Positions 37,701 through 48,254 of a DNA stretch of 64,000 nucleotides are shown one piece after another. Numbering within the stretch: the first letter of the stretch is position 1; the number at the start of each line of letters is the position of its first letter. The DNA comes from Aporrectodea caliginosa (taxonomy: Eukaryota > Annelida > Clitellata > Crassiclitellata > Lumbricidae), in NCBI GenBank assembly GCA_020284085.1, contig JACEVL010000005.1:1223215-1287214 (forward strand). The letters run 5' to 3'. Under the pieces are notes generated by a model. It worked only from the letters and a program-made list of their open reading frames with translations, ran no database searches and was not told the DNA's origin. Position numbers and translations under genes: made by a program.

Positions 37701-39062
37701 ATCTAACCAAATATTTGCTTTACAGTCTTTGTTAGACAAACCTCATCAACTAAGTGGATTTATACAAAATAGTTCACAGAATAGTCCAACGATTTATAGC
37801 TGCATGATCTTCATGTCTCACTTCTTTAAGTCAACATAACATTTGGTTAAGTCTAATATTAAGATTCTGTCAAGAAAATCAGCAATTTTAGGTGCTAATA
37901 TTACACTTTAACCAGCCGACTCATCCTTCATCCAACAGATACTGCACTTGATCAATGGAAACTAACTTTAGCTGTGCCCCACACTCAAAACACTTTTCGG
38001 TTTTCTCAGGGGCTTGTCCAGAGCTTGAAATTCACTGACCAGTTCAGTTTGTTTTGTGAATTTTTTGTCTTTCAGGTCTAAACTTAAGACTCATCTCTTT
38101 CAACTTGTAAGGCACTATATAAATGGCCAAATACATACATAGTCTTGTTTCTCGTTTATCTGATCTCAACCTGGCTTCTCCACTGGATTATACCACTGGA
38201 TTATAATTACTTTTAATTACAATTTCACTACAAGTGATCATTGACCAATATCTTGGACATTATGATAAGGTATGTTGAAGTCGTTGTTGATACCTTTTAT
38301 CTTTGTTACTCCGAACGACTCTCTTGGTTTCTTCATCATCATCACTGACTTGCATAAAAGTCCTTTGAAAACAAAAACACAATTGCATACATAAACAATG
38401 CAATTCTGCTGAAAACATTACTCTAACTAAACATCCATACTGAAATTATTGTTATCAAATGCAATACTCATTAAGTTCATCTTGGAAAACATTTCAATGT
38501 GCATTTTTAGTACAATAAGTATTTTTAGTAAATAAGGTAACAGGTTGTTTAAGTCGCATTCTAAAACTATAGCCTCGTCAAACTTGGTTGTAAGGAATAA
38601 GTTATGCTACCTTGATTAATCAATATCAAAATAAGCATCAGACATAAGATGGAAATTTGATAATTATGTTAAGATGCAGTTCACAGTCACAATATCCGAA
38701 CCTAACTGCCTAACAGCTGCGTAGATAAACTAGTATTATTACTTTTATCTTATCTGACTTGTAGTGGACCATCACTACAGAGTATTGCCAGTAGTCGAGT
38801 GTAATCACCAACAGGAATTAAGATTTTCTTTGTAGTATCTTTCTTTCATAGATCGCAAATCTTTACTGGGCCTCTATATGCTTAACTGTGACTTTTTACT
38901 TATGTATAAAAATATCACAGTTAAGCGTATAAGTGCATAATGCAAATTTATGTAACAGCTCTTCAGATCATCTTACCTAGCAACCGGCTTCTGCTGTATT
39001 TCCTCCTCACTTGATGATGACTCAGTATCCGAGTCCGAATTTGTAGCAAAGAATCGAGACAT
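19750..39062 (-). CDS. EIF3C: Eukaryotic translation initiation factor 3 subunit C, complete, 22 coding exons
   Basis: Core subunit of eIF3, which binds the 40S ribosome in the cytoplasm and recruits mRNA and eIF1/eIF5. Exons, 5' to 3': 39062-38977, 38362-38294, 37337-37261, 36112-36000, 35464-35339, 34569-34518, 32855-32776, 32139-32027, 31103-30947, 30589-30324, 29606-29504, 29056-28944, 28341-28218, 27938-27900, 26892-26689, 26255-26130, 25640-25487, 24803-24610, 24212-24009, 23801-23627, 21187-21137, 19793-19750. All joins are GT..AG and in frame: 2670 nt, 889 aa (human 913). It starts [12 protein letters not shown], as family members do. Residues about 158-291 are acidic and Lys-rich. 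The C-terminal half carries the PCI/winged-helix region, with [12 protein letters not shown] at 733 and [10 protein letters not shown], and ends in a Gln/Tyr/Arg-rich tail. I expect housekeeping expression. Confidence 0.96.
20383..20419. repeat. Perfect 18-bp-arm palindrome
   Basis: CTGACTAGGAGCATTACA and its exact reverse complement are separated by one base, in the last eIF3C intron. It could form a hairpin in DNA or pre-mRNA. Confidence 0.9.
22062..22487 (-). pseudogene. Transposase remnant, C-terminal part
   Basis: A 141-codon open stretch inside the intronic DNA transposon. It carries [16 protein letters not shown] and [14 protein letters not shown], which fit the same uncharacterised transposon protein family as the fragment at 22891-23226. 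It is not an eIF3C exon, because the flanking exons join in frame without it. Confidence 0.6.
22891..23226 (-). pseudogene. Transposase remnant, central part with CFDT..NTG motif
   Basis: A 111-codon stretch with [20 protein letters not shown] and [16 protein letters not shown]. In the family I recall, an acidic residue in the CFDT motif would be a candidate catalytic Asp (inference). The frame closes early at 22891 compared with family members, so it is a broken copy. The intervening 22500-22890 can be read as related sequence with stops. Confidence 0.6.
23803..23882. repeat. Four 20-bp tandem repeats abutting an eIF3C splice acceptor
   Basis: Units of TACAATCATCCRAAACAATA start at 23803, 23823, 23843 and 23863. 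On the coding strand the last one supplies ..GGATGATTGTAG, the acceptor of exon 20. The other units read GATTGTAT, lacking AG, so only the exon-proximal unit is a usable acceptor. Confidence 0.9.
27324..27378. repeat. Perfect hairpin with 21-bp arms
   Basis: Arms 27324-27344 and 27358-27378 are exact reverse complements around a 13-nt loop, in an eIF3C intron. The left arm plus loop recurs as a direct repeat at 27743-27781. Confidence 0.9.
27459..27738 (-). mobile_element. 3' end of an L2/CR1-type LINE
   Basis: The minus strand encodes the C terminus of a non-LTR reverse transcriptase [23 protein letters not shown] then [17 protein letters not shown] and a [11 protein letters not shown] end. 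It is followed by GGGCGCTATATAAATTCCCG and a GAAT tail, the usual L2/CR1 ending. Heavily 5'-truncated. A related tail is inserted in the satellite at 62150-62226. The insertion sits in the eIF3C intron between exons 14 and 15. Confidence 0.75.
27779..27817. repeat. Perfect hairpin with 17-bp arms
   Basis: AAGATCATAAGCTGTTT and its exact complement flank a 5-nt loop CATGT. It lies right after the second copy of the 39-bp direct repeat that brackets the LINE tail. Confidence 0.9.
33113..33482. mobile_element. Short inverted-repeat element
   Basis: TATCCATCTAGT at the left end and ACTAGATGGATA at the right end are inverted repeats inside an eIF3C intron. The interior contains CCCCGATTC-type repeats similar to those in the 39.2-40.4 kb foldback region and a CAAACAAACAAACAAG run near the right end. 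No coding capacity, so probably a MITE. The TSD is unclear (possibly TA). Confidence 0.55.
33720..33776. repeat. CT then TA dinucleotide microsatellites
   Basis: A (CT)n run to about 33741 passes directly into (TA)n, next to the tail of the reverse-oriented SINE. Confidence 0.85.
33788..34042 (-). mobile_element. tRNA-derived SINE, copy 2
   Basis: On the minus strand the head GCGGTTTAGGTGATTGGTAA and the B box GGATCGATTCCC give a pol III promoter layout, and the tail ends GTGTCAGTTTGAATTC. It matches the copy in the GPCR intron at 3281-3491 but retains an extra segment of about 60 bp in the middle. It lies in the eIF3C intron between exons 6 and 7, in the same orientation as the host gene. 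Confidence 0.75.
34812..35252. mobile_element. Foldback inverted-repeat element, possibly Tc1/mariner-like
   Basis: Ends CAGGGGCATTCCAC and GTGGAATGCCC are inverted and bounded by TA on each side (34810-34811, 35253-35254). Inner parts also pair: TGGTGATAAACCACTATGAA against TTCATAGTGGTTTATCACCA. TA flanks suggest a Tc1/mariner-type non-autonomous element in an eIF3C intron. No transposase is present. Confidence 0.6.
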
Positions 39063-39199
39063 TGTGCTTTACTTCTCCAGATCACTGATCACAAATACAG
39101 CATTAATTATAAATAAGTGAAGACAAAATGAGAATGCTGCGGTGCATAATTAGAGTCTCGCTGAAGGATAACAAAAGGAACAAGGTCATCACAAAGACG
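39063..39199. promoter_or_regulatory. Probable eIF3C promoter region
   Basis: Directly upstream of the eIF3C start codon, between the gene and the first repeat arm. No TATA box or other core element is obvious. The assignment rests only on position. Confidence 0.35.
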
Positions 39200-40420
39200 C
39201 TGGGAGGTGTGGCCCGAATCCCCAACACCCGACTCCCCGAAACGAATTTCGGCCAGATCCCTGAAATAGATTTTCTAAGTCCGAACCGAATGAATATAAT
39301 TAACAATAAACGTGAATATCGATATACGCCATGCTACGTCTATGTCATGCTTACAATTTAACTCTGAATAGCTTTCAGGAGTTCAGCTGCTTGCTAGAAA
39401 GCTGTTTTCAGGAAATCAGGCGTTTTGTGTAATTTCAGCATTTTCAGGGATTCGGGGAGACCCCAAGCTGGGAGTGGCATGTATTACTGACAAAGTATGA
39501 GAGGCCAGGATGACACGGTACAGTCATGTGATGAGAAGAGAGGATGAAAGCTGCATGAGAATTATGAGAGCAGAGGTCACCTGACGCCGCACGGTCAGGG
39601 AGACATGATACAATATGACCTGAAGTTTCTCAGATTGATGAAAGATGATACCGGTGACAGAAAGAAGTGGAGAAGAATACATCCATATGGCTGACCCCTC
39701 CTCTGGGAGGGATTAATTCAAGCCGGAAGGAGAGAGTGCAAAAAATAGGGCAAACTTATAGTATCATGGGCTGAAGGATTGTACAGTATTTTTGGGCAAG
39801 CTGCGTAAACGCCGGATGGTACAAGGTTTTCTAATGATGATACTAACCCTAACCCTGACCCTAACCGACCCTCACAATGCCTAACCTGACGCTAACCGAC
39901 ACTCATGACGCCAGTAAACTTACGGACAAACATTTAGTATCGGGGTGCGTAAGTTTACGGACGTCGGAAGGGGGGTCAGCCCGAATCCCCCAAAACGCTG
40001 AAAACAGGCAAAAGCCCGATTTCCCGAAAACAGTTTTCTAGAAAGCGGCCGAGCTATTCAAAGTTAAATTGTAAACATGACAAAGACCTAGCGTGGCCTT
40101 GATGTATACGATATACTGCCTATTCAAATATGTATTTGTTAATGATGCTCATTCGGGTCGGACTTCGAAAATCAATTTCGGGGATCCGGCCGAAATTCCT
40201 TTCGGGGATTCGGCCCGCACTCTCGGACGGTATCTTTTGGCATGCTGCGCGGAAGGTACGATGTTTTCTACTGACGACACTAACCCTAACCCTCACGTCG
40301 CGTAACCTTATCTTAACCTACTCTGAGGACGCTTAAAATTACGGGAGAAAACCTACGCACCCCGATTCTAAATGCTTACAAGTTACGCACTATATCCTTC
40401 AGCCCTCGATTCTACAAGCT
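39200..40420. repeat. Large foldback region with telomere-like repeats and a LINE fragment
   Basis: Arms at about 39200-39460 and 39980-40225 are inverted copies of each other (for example CGGCCAGATCCCTGAAAT against ATTTCGGGGATCCGGCCG). The spacer holds a plus-strand LINE remnant (39480-39720) and TAACCCTAACCCT at 39842-39866. A second TAACCCTAACCCT (40279-40293) lies beyond the right arm, within a direct repeat of 39790-39960. The whole is a composite of nested copies immediately upstream of eIF3C. Confidence 0.65.
39480..39720 (+). pseudogene. Non-LTR reverse transcriptase C-terminal remnant
   Basis: The plus strand reads HVMRREDESCMRIMRAEV followed by stop-broken sequence and HMADPSSGRD. 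This is the pattern of the C-terminal end of RTE-like LINE proteins (a GHV.R..D segment, then a W/DP ending). Several in-frame stops make it dead. Confidence 0.5.
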
Positions 40421-40842
40421 TGCCAAAACTTGTTAACCTTCCTGGCTTCCTCCAAGAGGCCAGCCAGAAAATATTTTGCATCATTACTCGCTTATTCACT
40501 AGAATTAAATTTTGGATAAAGGCAGAGTACTACTAAATACCATCCTATAAACGGGAAAACAAGAGAATATTTGATTACGCGAGTGGATGTTTAGATTTTA
40601 CAAATGTAAGTTAGTTATGCGTCCATATGGAGTATGCCATGTGGTCTCATCGAACCTTCAGTTCCTACGTCTTCCTTACTGAATTTGTCAAAAAGGCTGA
40701 AAAAATAAGAAATAAAATCGTTACCTTGCAATAATGATAAATGTTAGGCAGATAAAAACGTAATTTAACAACGCAATTATTAAGAAAGTACATCTGCACA
40801 AGTCATACAATGGCCACCGTACCAAAACCAACTCAACTTACT

Positions 40843-41251
40843 CAGTGTTACCACTCAACATTTTTGGAAAAACATAGATACCCGTTTTAAAAAAACATAG
40901 AAAAACATAGACACGGTTTTTAAAGAATTGCGTGTAAAATCAGAGCTTTTGTTGAGCGTGGAGGTCCAAAAAGTCCAAATGTTACAAATTTTTTCGGAAA
41001 TCTCCCCCCCAAAAAAGTTGACAAGCAAAAAAAAAAAAAACGTCATCACATTTCCAAAAAATATCAACAATATCACTCATATCGCAATAACAACTGCTGA
41101 AAACGTACTTTTTTAATAGAAATTGCTCCAAAAACTTAACTTTTTAGCTTCCATGAAAAAAAACATAGATTTTGGGGAAAAAAACATAGAAACATAGACG
41201 AGGCCAAAAAAACATAGATCTTGGAGGAAAAACATAGGAGTGGTAACACTG
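40843..41251. mobile_element. hAT-type miniature element, 8-bp TSD
   Basis: Ends CAGTGTTACCACTC and GAGTGGTAACACTG are inverted; AACTTACT is duplicated exactly (40835-40842, 41252-41259). The interior is dominated by AAACATAGAAAAACATAG-like repeats on both sides, so the copy can fold back. 409 bp, no coding capacity. Confidence 0.85.
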
Positions 41252-41733
41252 AACTTACTCAAGGACTCATACACGAGACTGGAAACTCCTTATAGTTATT
41301 GGGCGATAATCGGGCGATTACTAAAAATATTACGTCTTGTTTAATTAGACTTATAAAGGAAGGCAATTAATAGTAATTTTAGCAAAGTAAACAATAGCCT
41401 GTGGATAGTTTAAATCATTTAATTTAATATCAGACAAAAAAACTTAACGTGGCGACATCTCTGGGTAGGGTTGCAACCGGATATATATTTAATGCATAAC
41501 CATTCCTATAAAATATATTCTTTGAAAAAGCAAGTAGGCAAGTGTTGCGTTTGATCTATCGACTTGCGGATAGTTAGCATCGTAAACTTTTGCTTTAGCT
41601 CCAGGCTATTGACGCAGTGTTATAGATGTATTTTATAGATGCATAACTCGAAAAATTCCGACACTGGCGGTGCCAGTCTCAGGCCTGGATAAAGGAGGAA
41701 AGCAACCAACGACCTCTTATAAGCTTATGTAAG

Positions 41734-41907
41734 CAGGGCTGTTAAAGGCTTGGTTTTTTGGTTTTTCAATTAATTTGAACGGTATTATGCCATTGAGTTT
41801 TATGATCCGAAATACGAAAATCTCAAAAACCAAAACCAAAAATCCAAATAAAACAAACAAAAAAACTTTTCATTTAAATGAAAAAAACTTTGGTTTTTGC
41901 ACCCCTG
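41734..41907. mobile_element. hAT-like miniature element, imperfect flanks
   Basis: CAGGGCTGTTAAAG at the left and TTTGCACCCCTG at the right are inverted ends. TATGTAAG occurs at 41726-41733 and again at 41912-41919, separated from the right end by 4 extra bases. Probably an older hAT-type insertion. Confidence 0.5.
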
Positions 41908-43127
41908 TAGCTATGTAAGCGACGTACACTTAATTATCTTCACTAATCACTTATAACGTTCGACACTAGCCCCAAACACCATCACATCACTTAAGTAATT
42001 CTATCCTCAATAAGTCACTCCATTGGCATAAAATACAATACAAATGAAAATTTATGTCGCTCTATACATTCTTAGTCATAGACTCATAGTGCAGCGTGAA
42101 GAGATAGTTTTTAATTTTGATTTAGGCTTAAATTGAGGAACATAGGCCTACGTGCACTTGCGAAATGAAGTTGGAAGACGGTTCCATTCTAAGGTCCTGA
42201 GACCGAGAAAGCATGATTTCCAAACTTTCAGTTTGTGTGAAGTATGGTAAAATCCCCTCGCGTGAACGATCCTAGCCAGTCTTTCTTAATATCCCTCAGT
42301 AGTTTACATTTCACACCCAAACTGCACATAAATCAACGTCTAACACCCAGGTTTTTTTTACAATTCTCATAGGCCTACTGCATGGATGCCATATAAATTA
42401 TAGCCTATGTTGGAGATGTTTCACCGTTTCAGAGAGGATGTGATACACGAGGAGGGAGATTTTGAAGGCGATACAGGCGCAGATGGGAAGCCAGTGAAGT
42501 TGTTACAGATGTAGGCGTGAAGTGATCTCTGGCGGACAGAAAATAATTATCTTAAACCGAAAATACCCGAATAGAATACAACACACCTGATCAATCCTCG
42601 ATCCCAGCCCTCCTATCTTCACCAGTTATCACAACCATCCACTTCGATCGCTCAATCCACTCCTCTTCCATCCTAACACTTCTTTGCCCTTTGGTAACGT
42701 CATCAGTAAAATTTGCAAATCGTTCCATAGCCATGCATAGCTGTTTCACCATTCTGGAATAAACTCCCGCCAGAATTATGCCAAATATCATATAGCCTAG
42801 GGCCTATCCTACGAACTCACCAAAACTTCGCCTCTCAATGCTATCTTTCCACAGGTCTTCGATCAGACTGAAAACGCTGCTCTTTCATATAATTATCAGT
42901 AACTGAACCATCCTCTGTTACCTCGCTCGCTGCTTCAATTATAAACACCATCTACCGTAGCTGTCCTACTGTCTACCTGCGGACCTGCAACCTGCCCGAC
43001 TCTTTGGATCTTGACCCGGAATCTCTGTTTACCTTACCTGCCTATCAATTTTGTTTTGAATGAGCGCCTGTGAATAAGCTGGTCACCACGACTTTTTTGG
43101 GCGTTGTAGAAATCTCGAGATTACGAT

Positions 43128-43643
43128 TAGAGAGTGACACGGGGAGACAGTCTCGTCCCCATCCCCTCCCCGCAACAAGTAAGTCGACGTCCCCATCCCC
43201 GCCCCATCCCCGCAGGTTTTCTCCGCCTCCCCACCCCATCCCCGCAGGACAACATCACATTCCCCGCAAAAAGTTTACACCAATTCAAATTTAAAAAATA
43301 ACATTTTTTAGCTTACAAAACTATTTGTATTGCTGACTGCATTAGTCTGTTATTATCTATCTTATCGAGAGTTTGCATTAACCAAGTCCTGACTATTTCT
43401 GACCAGTAGGCTTCACGAAATAACAAAATCTTATCAGTTCTCAAGTTCTTAACATCACCCGGGTTTATTACCGGCTCATTCCCCATTACCGCGGTATTAC
43501 CGTGAGAGTAAACCCCATTACCGCGGTATTGCCGCAATTGTTGTCCCCATTACCGCGGTAGGCCTATTACCGCAATTGTTGTCCCCATTACCGCGGGATT
43601 TACCGCGGTTTCCCCGCGGGGAAATTCCCCATGTCACTCTCTA
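43128..43643. mobile_element. hAT-like miniature element rich in CCGCGG repeats
   Basis: Ends TAGAGAGTGACACGGGGA and TTCCCCATGTCACTCTCTA are inverted. The flanks ATTACGAT (43120-43127) and ATTATACGAT (43644-43653) match apart from 2 inserted bases, consistent with an 8-bp duplication. The interior has TCCCCATCCCC repeats on the left and ATTACCGCGGTATT repeats on the right. Confidence 0.65.
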
Positions 43644-43722
43644 ATTATACGATGTTGTCCAGTTTAGTTAACCAGATGTTGCAAGTACGATATTGATATA
43701 ATTATGGTTGATAATAATTTTA

Positions 43723-43728
43723 GCGCGC

Positions 43729-43769
<41 letters not shown>
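43723..43769. repeat. GC then GT dinucleotide microsatellite
   Basis: GCGCGCGC followed by a pure (GT)n run, a sequence with Z-DNA-forming potential. Confidence 0.9.
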
Positions 43770-43869
43770 TATCTAAAAATGTCGACGAGATCAGTTGCAA
43801 GACGTTGATTGACCTATTGTCAGCACTGTGCAGCTTTGTTACTATTCTAATGTAGACCTACAGTTGAAC

Positions 43870-44027
43870 CAGGCACGTAGCGAGAGTTAAATTCAAGAGG
43901 AGGCAACTTCATAGACCATTGGCAAAATCCTGGTCATTGGGGTCATTTAGTCAATCGAAGTTCCAGTATATAAGAAATGCAAGAGGCGGCAACTGCCTCC
44001 TCGTGCCGCAGTGTAGCTATGCCTACG
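43870..44027. mobile_element. hAT-type miniature element (family A, copy 1), 8-bp TSD
   Basis: Starts CAGGCACGTAGC and ends GTAGCTATGCCTACG; AGTTGAAC is duplicated exactly (43862-43869, 44028-44035). 158 bp. The same family is at 55580-55736 (157 bp) with its own distinct duplication. Internal AAGAGG.GGCAACT appears near both ends. Confidence 0.88.
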
Positions 44028-44475
44028 AGTTGAACGTTACGTTTGTTGTTCTGTTTTACACATAAATCTGACCTTCTATCCAACAGCAAATTAATGAAGC
44101 AGGTATACAAAGTTGCAGGCGTTTGCTGATCATGGGCCTAGAACATAAAGTCGCCAAGCAATGAAAGGAGATAATTATATTTATCTAGTGGCATATAATT
44201 CTAATTAGACACAACAGTTGCCATGTACATAAACTTTAGAATCTAAGTAATAAAAATTGCCTCACCACTGCTGTTCTTAACTAGTGAAGCAATGCGCTGG
44301 ATGCACAAACGAGTTCTTACACTTCAGAAAACCAGTTTTTGTGAATCAAACGATTCAAGTTGACAGATATATACCTATTGTTTTTAAGCACTTTCAAATA
44401 AACATCTTCAGCTTTATTCAAACAGATTTCCTTGGGTAAGCTTCAGGCAATGACTATGCCAGACTCAGTACCATG

Positions 44476-44904
44476 TAGGAATGGCCGATTGGCATTTTCT
44501 GCCATTTTCTGATTCCGGATAGTAACTGGATATTTGGCCTGCTTTTTCAGCCTAACCCGGAGTCGATTCGATTAACTAGCAATTTTAGTTTCATTTGCAA
44601 AGCTATAATAATTAAAAATAAATTAACACAAAACCGCGTGGCTCAAGAAAAAAAGCCACACTGTCCACCATTTAATTATTTTACACGGAGTGTCAATGAT
44701 AAAGATTAAAGATTACCACAGGAGGTCGCCAAAAGAGGTTACTATTTTTGTGTTAATGAAAGAAGCACTTTGTTTTTTGTAAAAAAATATTATTTTTTCT
44801 GGTGTTTGGATTGGTAGACCCGGGATGCGCAGATTCCGATTAATACCGATTAGTTCAAAATCCGGCGCAAACCGATTTCCGTCCGAGTAATTGGCCCATC
44901 CCTA
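44476..44904. mobile_element. hAT-type miniature element, 8-bp TSD
   Basis: Starts TAGGAATGGCCGATTGG and ends TTGGCCCATCCCTA; GTACCATG is duplicated exactly (44468-44475, 44905-44912). 429 bp, AT-rich interior, no coding capacity. Confidence 0.85.
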
Positions 44905-45627
44905 GTACCATGTACAGTTCAGTGTATAATAGAGGTTCTTAGTTCAGTGTGTAATAAAGAATGTTTCCTTAAACAGTGAACAACTCGCTATTACTTTACA
45001 ATTGCTAATAACAATGAGACATAATCCTACAATTTCAGATTTATACATTATGTACTGTTCTTAATTTAAATCACACATTTAGATTAAAGATCACTACTGG
45101 TTTGTAGAAGCAACAATACAATTTAAAATTATTTAAAGTGCAGGAGCAACAAGAAAACTCTAACATTCTCAAGAGTATTTATTTTGCATAAATCACATTC
45201 CTTGGCTGTGAGTCATTTAAAGTCAACATTAGGCTATACGTGATCAAAAGTAAAAGTAACAAGTGAAAAACAATGTTACATGTAAATGATCTATTCTAAG
45301 ATACAAACCTAAAATGCACTTTAAAAAATATCAAACCAGGTAGTTGCAAAAAATACAATCAAACATCTCTCTTAAAATTTCAAAAAATGCACAGGAATTA
45401 GAGTTGAGTCTAGATTTATAGTCTAGATTTAAGTTATGCTGCAAACTGTTCTAAAATTACAATTTTTGAATAAAAGAGAAGTTTCACGCAAAATTCAGTA
45501 TGACTTTCAATTGAACATCAGTTGTCAAGCATATACCAAAGAATGTCAAAATACTGATGGATTATATAGGCTGACTAAAAATAATAATACAGAATATTCA
45601 ATATCCTAGCTATGCAGGTCTTATTAA

Positions 45628-46596
45628 CCCTTTCCCGCCTGAATTGTTTTTTCGGAAAAGTAGGAAATTTATGGTACTTATGTTATCATAACAGCACTGC
45701 AACAAGGGTTACACTTAAGCATAATAAAGTATATATTTTCTGAATCAGCAGACTTCTGGCTATGAAATCCATATTTCCTCATGAACGAAAATCAATTTAT
45801 ATAGCGGCCTTAGCATGCCAAATGGCAAATCAGTAACCAATAAACAGATCGACGCTGCATTTGAAGGACAACTGTCAAACAATAATCCCAAGTAAGCATA
45901 ATGAGGCATATATTTTCTGAATCAGCAGACTTCAGGCTATGAAATACTTATTTCATTGTGAACAAAAGTCTATTTATATAGCGGCCTTAGAATGTCAAAT
46001 GGCAAAATAGTCATAAATAAACAGATCGACACTGCATTTGAAGCACAACAGTCCAACAATAGTCCCAAGTAAGCATCATTCAGCAAAGTCTGGACCCAAA
46101 ATTCAAAGCTCGACTTTCTATTTCGGACCACTTCGTAAATAGGGATGTTAAACGATAATCGGAAATCCGATTATCGGTTTCGAAAACGATAATCGGTTTA
46201 AAATCGGATTTCTAGAACCGATAATCGGTTTGCCAAAAAAACCAATATTAACAACCCTAATCGTAAACCAGGCCGATTTCACACATGCCGCTGACCATAA
46301 TCTGTCTTTACATCGAAAATAACTTCTTACTCTGAAGACGAAAACGTGTCTTCGCTCACATCCAAGACACGTCTCAAAATCTCGACAAACGGGACACTTA
46401 CTCATTTTTAAAAGTATCGTAACTCGGAAAATATTTACTTTCTGACAACAAACTAAGCATCAAAATGTCGGGAAATTATCCGTAAACAACATTGATACAA
46501 TTTTTAGGCATGACATACTGAAGCTATACTTATTTGCTAGTCTGTTTCAATGCCTCCCATTTGGGGTCATCCGTGACCCCATCCGGCGGGAACGTG
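45628..46596. mobile_element. piggyBac-like non-autonomous element
   Basis: Bounded by TTAA on each side (45624-45627, 46597-46600), with ends CCCTTTCCCGCC and GGCGGGAACGTG that match as inverted repeats in 9 of 12 positions. The interior contains a direct duplication of about 177 bp (45719-45895 and 45896-46076) and a nested hAT-type MITE at 46140-46259. TTAA targets and CCCTTT ends suggest piggyBac, but the ends are short, so this is tentative. Confidence 0.5.
46140..46259. mobile_element. 120-bp hAT-type MITE nested in another element
   Basis: TAGGGATGTTAA at the left and TTAACAACCCTA at the right, flanked by TTCGTAAA and ATCGTAAA (7 of 8 identical). The interior is built of GATAATCGG/CCGATTATC repeats that can pair with one another. 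Confidence 0.75.
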
Positions 46597-47196
46597 TTAA
46601 CACAGATATATTTATCATCCTCTGATCTACTGTATATAAAGTTTTAGGTTCAAGTCTTTCAAGACCACCTAGTTTGACACCTTTGCACAAACTGCTTACT
46701 TGAAATTGGCTGTGCAACTGCCACACAGCAAATTTCATACTGGTATCATGTGGCCTACACCACAAAAGAAATTCCATTAATCAATGTAATCACAAGTGAA
46801 CGACTACAATGTATCCCCAATTACTTATGTCAACAAAAGCCAGAAGAACCGAAGCTTGCATTCCTTTTACATCTATACAGAGTTCAATTAGTGATTAGCA
46901 GTGGGTAAAGGCCTACAGAAATGGGTAAAACATTGGGGAAACGTATCTTCAGTGGGAAATAGTCTGACCCTGTGGGGTTTCTGCCCACTACAAATTGTGC
47001 CCTGTCAGTACAGCAAAGTAAAAATAAAAAGTCTTCACCTGCCAGTTTGTTTAGTTTGTTACCGGAATACTGAGAGTAGCATTTAGCCTATAATATGAAG
47101 AGGTCTGGGTTTTGATACAGGAAAAGTCTGACTTTCCTGGGACTTTCCACATAATGTCAACGATATCATTAAGAAATACAGTTTAGCTTTTAATAC

Positions 47197-48186
47197 CTAC
47201 AGTAAAGTGCAAGTGCTTGATTTTTTTGCCTTGTTCTTTTTCTCTTCATCCGACGTATTCCGAGCATTTTGCTGGTGGTCTCGGTTGTAATTCTCTGCAC
47301 GATTATCATACCCGTATTCATCACGCCTGGAGTGTTGCGGATCGCTGTATTGAGGATTGTACCCACCAGCTGCTTCTGGAGACGGCTCCCTGCCTCGAAC
47401 CTGGCCTACTGGCTGGTGTTGGGGATTGTAGCCAGCATGATCTGCCCTGTCTGGAGACAGTTCAACAGAAGCCTGGGAATAAGGATCATTGTACCTGGGA
47501 GAATGGCTGTCATGGTACTGTGGAGATGGAGATTTGGCAACATTGGCATCATCTCTTGATCTAAATGATGCATCAGCTATGTCGTTGGGAGAATAGTTGT
47601 CATGGTACTGTGTAGATGGAGTTTTGGCAACATCAGCATCATCTCTTGATCTGAAGGATTCATTAGGTATGTCGTTGGGTGAATGGTTGTCATGGTACTG
47701 TGAAGATGGAGATTTGGCAACATCAGCATCATCTCTTGATCTGAAGGATGCATTAGCTATGTCGTTGGGAGAATGGTTGTCATGGTACTGAGTAGATGGA
47801 GATTTGGCAACATCAGGATCATCTCTTGATCTGAACGATGCATTAGCTATGTCATCATCATTGTTTCGCACATAACTCTTTGCTCTGGAATCATTTCCAT
47901 GGTCAGGAGACTTGTGGATTTCAGAAGTCTCTGGAGAGAGCTGCTGACGTTGACTGCTATCAGAATTTGCAGTATGGCGGTTTTGGCGATGTTTGTTCTG
48001 GCTGTCATCAGCGTCTTCATTGTGTTCGGTGTAGTCACTTGCAACAATTGTAAACTCCCTCTGCCTAGTGTTTCGAACTTCCAGTGATTTTTTCAGATCC
48101 ACTATGTTGAAGAAGATTCCCTTCTGCATGTGTACTGAAGTTTTTTTCCCATTTCTTGAAAAATAAAACAATCATCTACATTATCA

Positions 48187-48254
<68 letters not shown>

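Noticed and set aside
39842..39866. Ancient telomere fusion
   Set aside because: The TAACCC tracts are short, degenerate and part of a repeated mobile structure, and they do not meet head to head.
47217..47564. 115-codon plus-strand ORF
   Set aside because: It is antisense to the in-frame C-terminal exon of the TIR gene and arises from its repeats.
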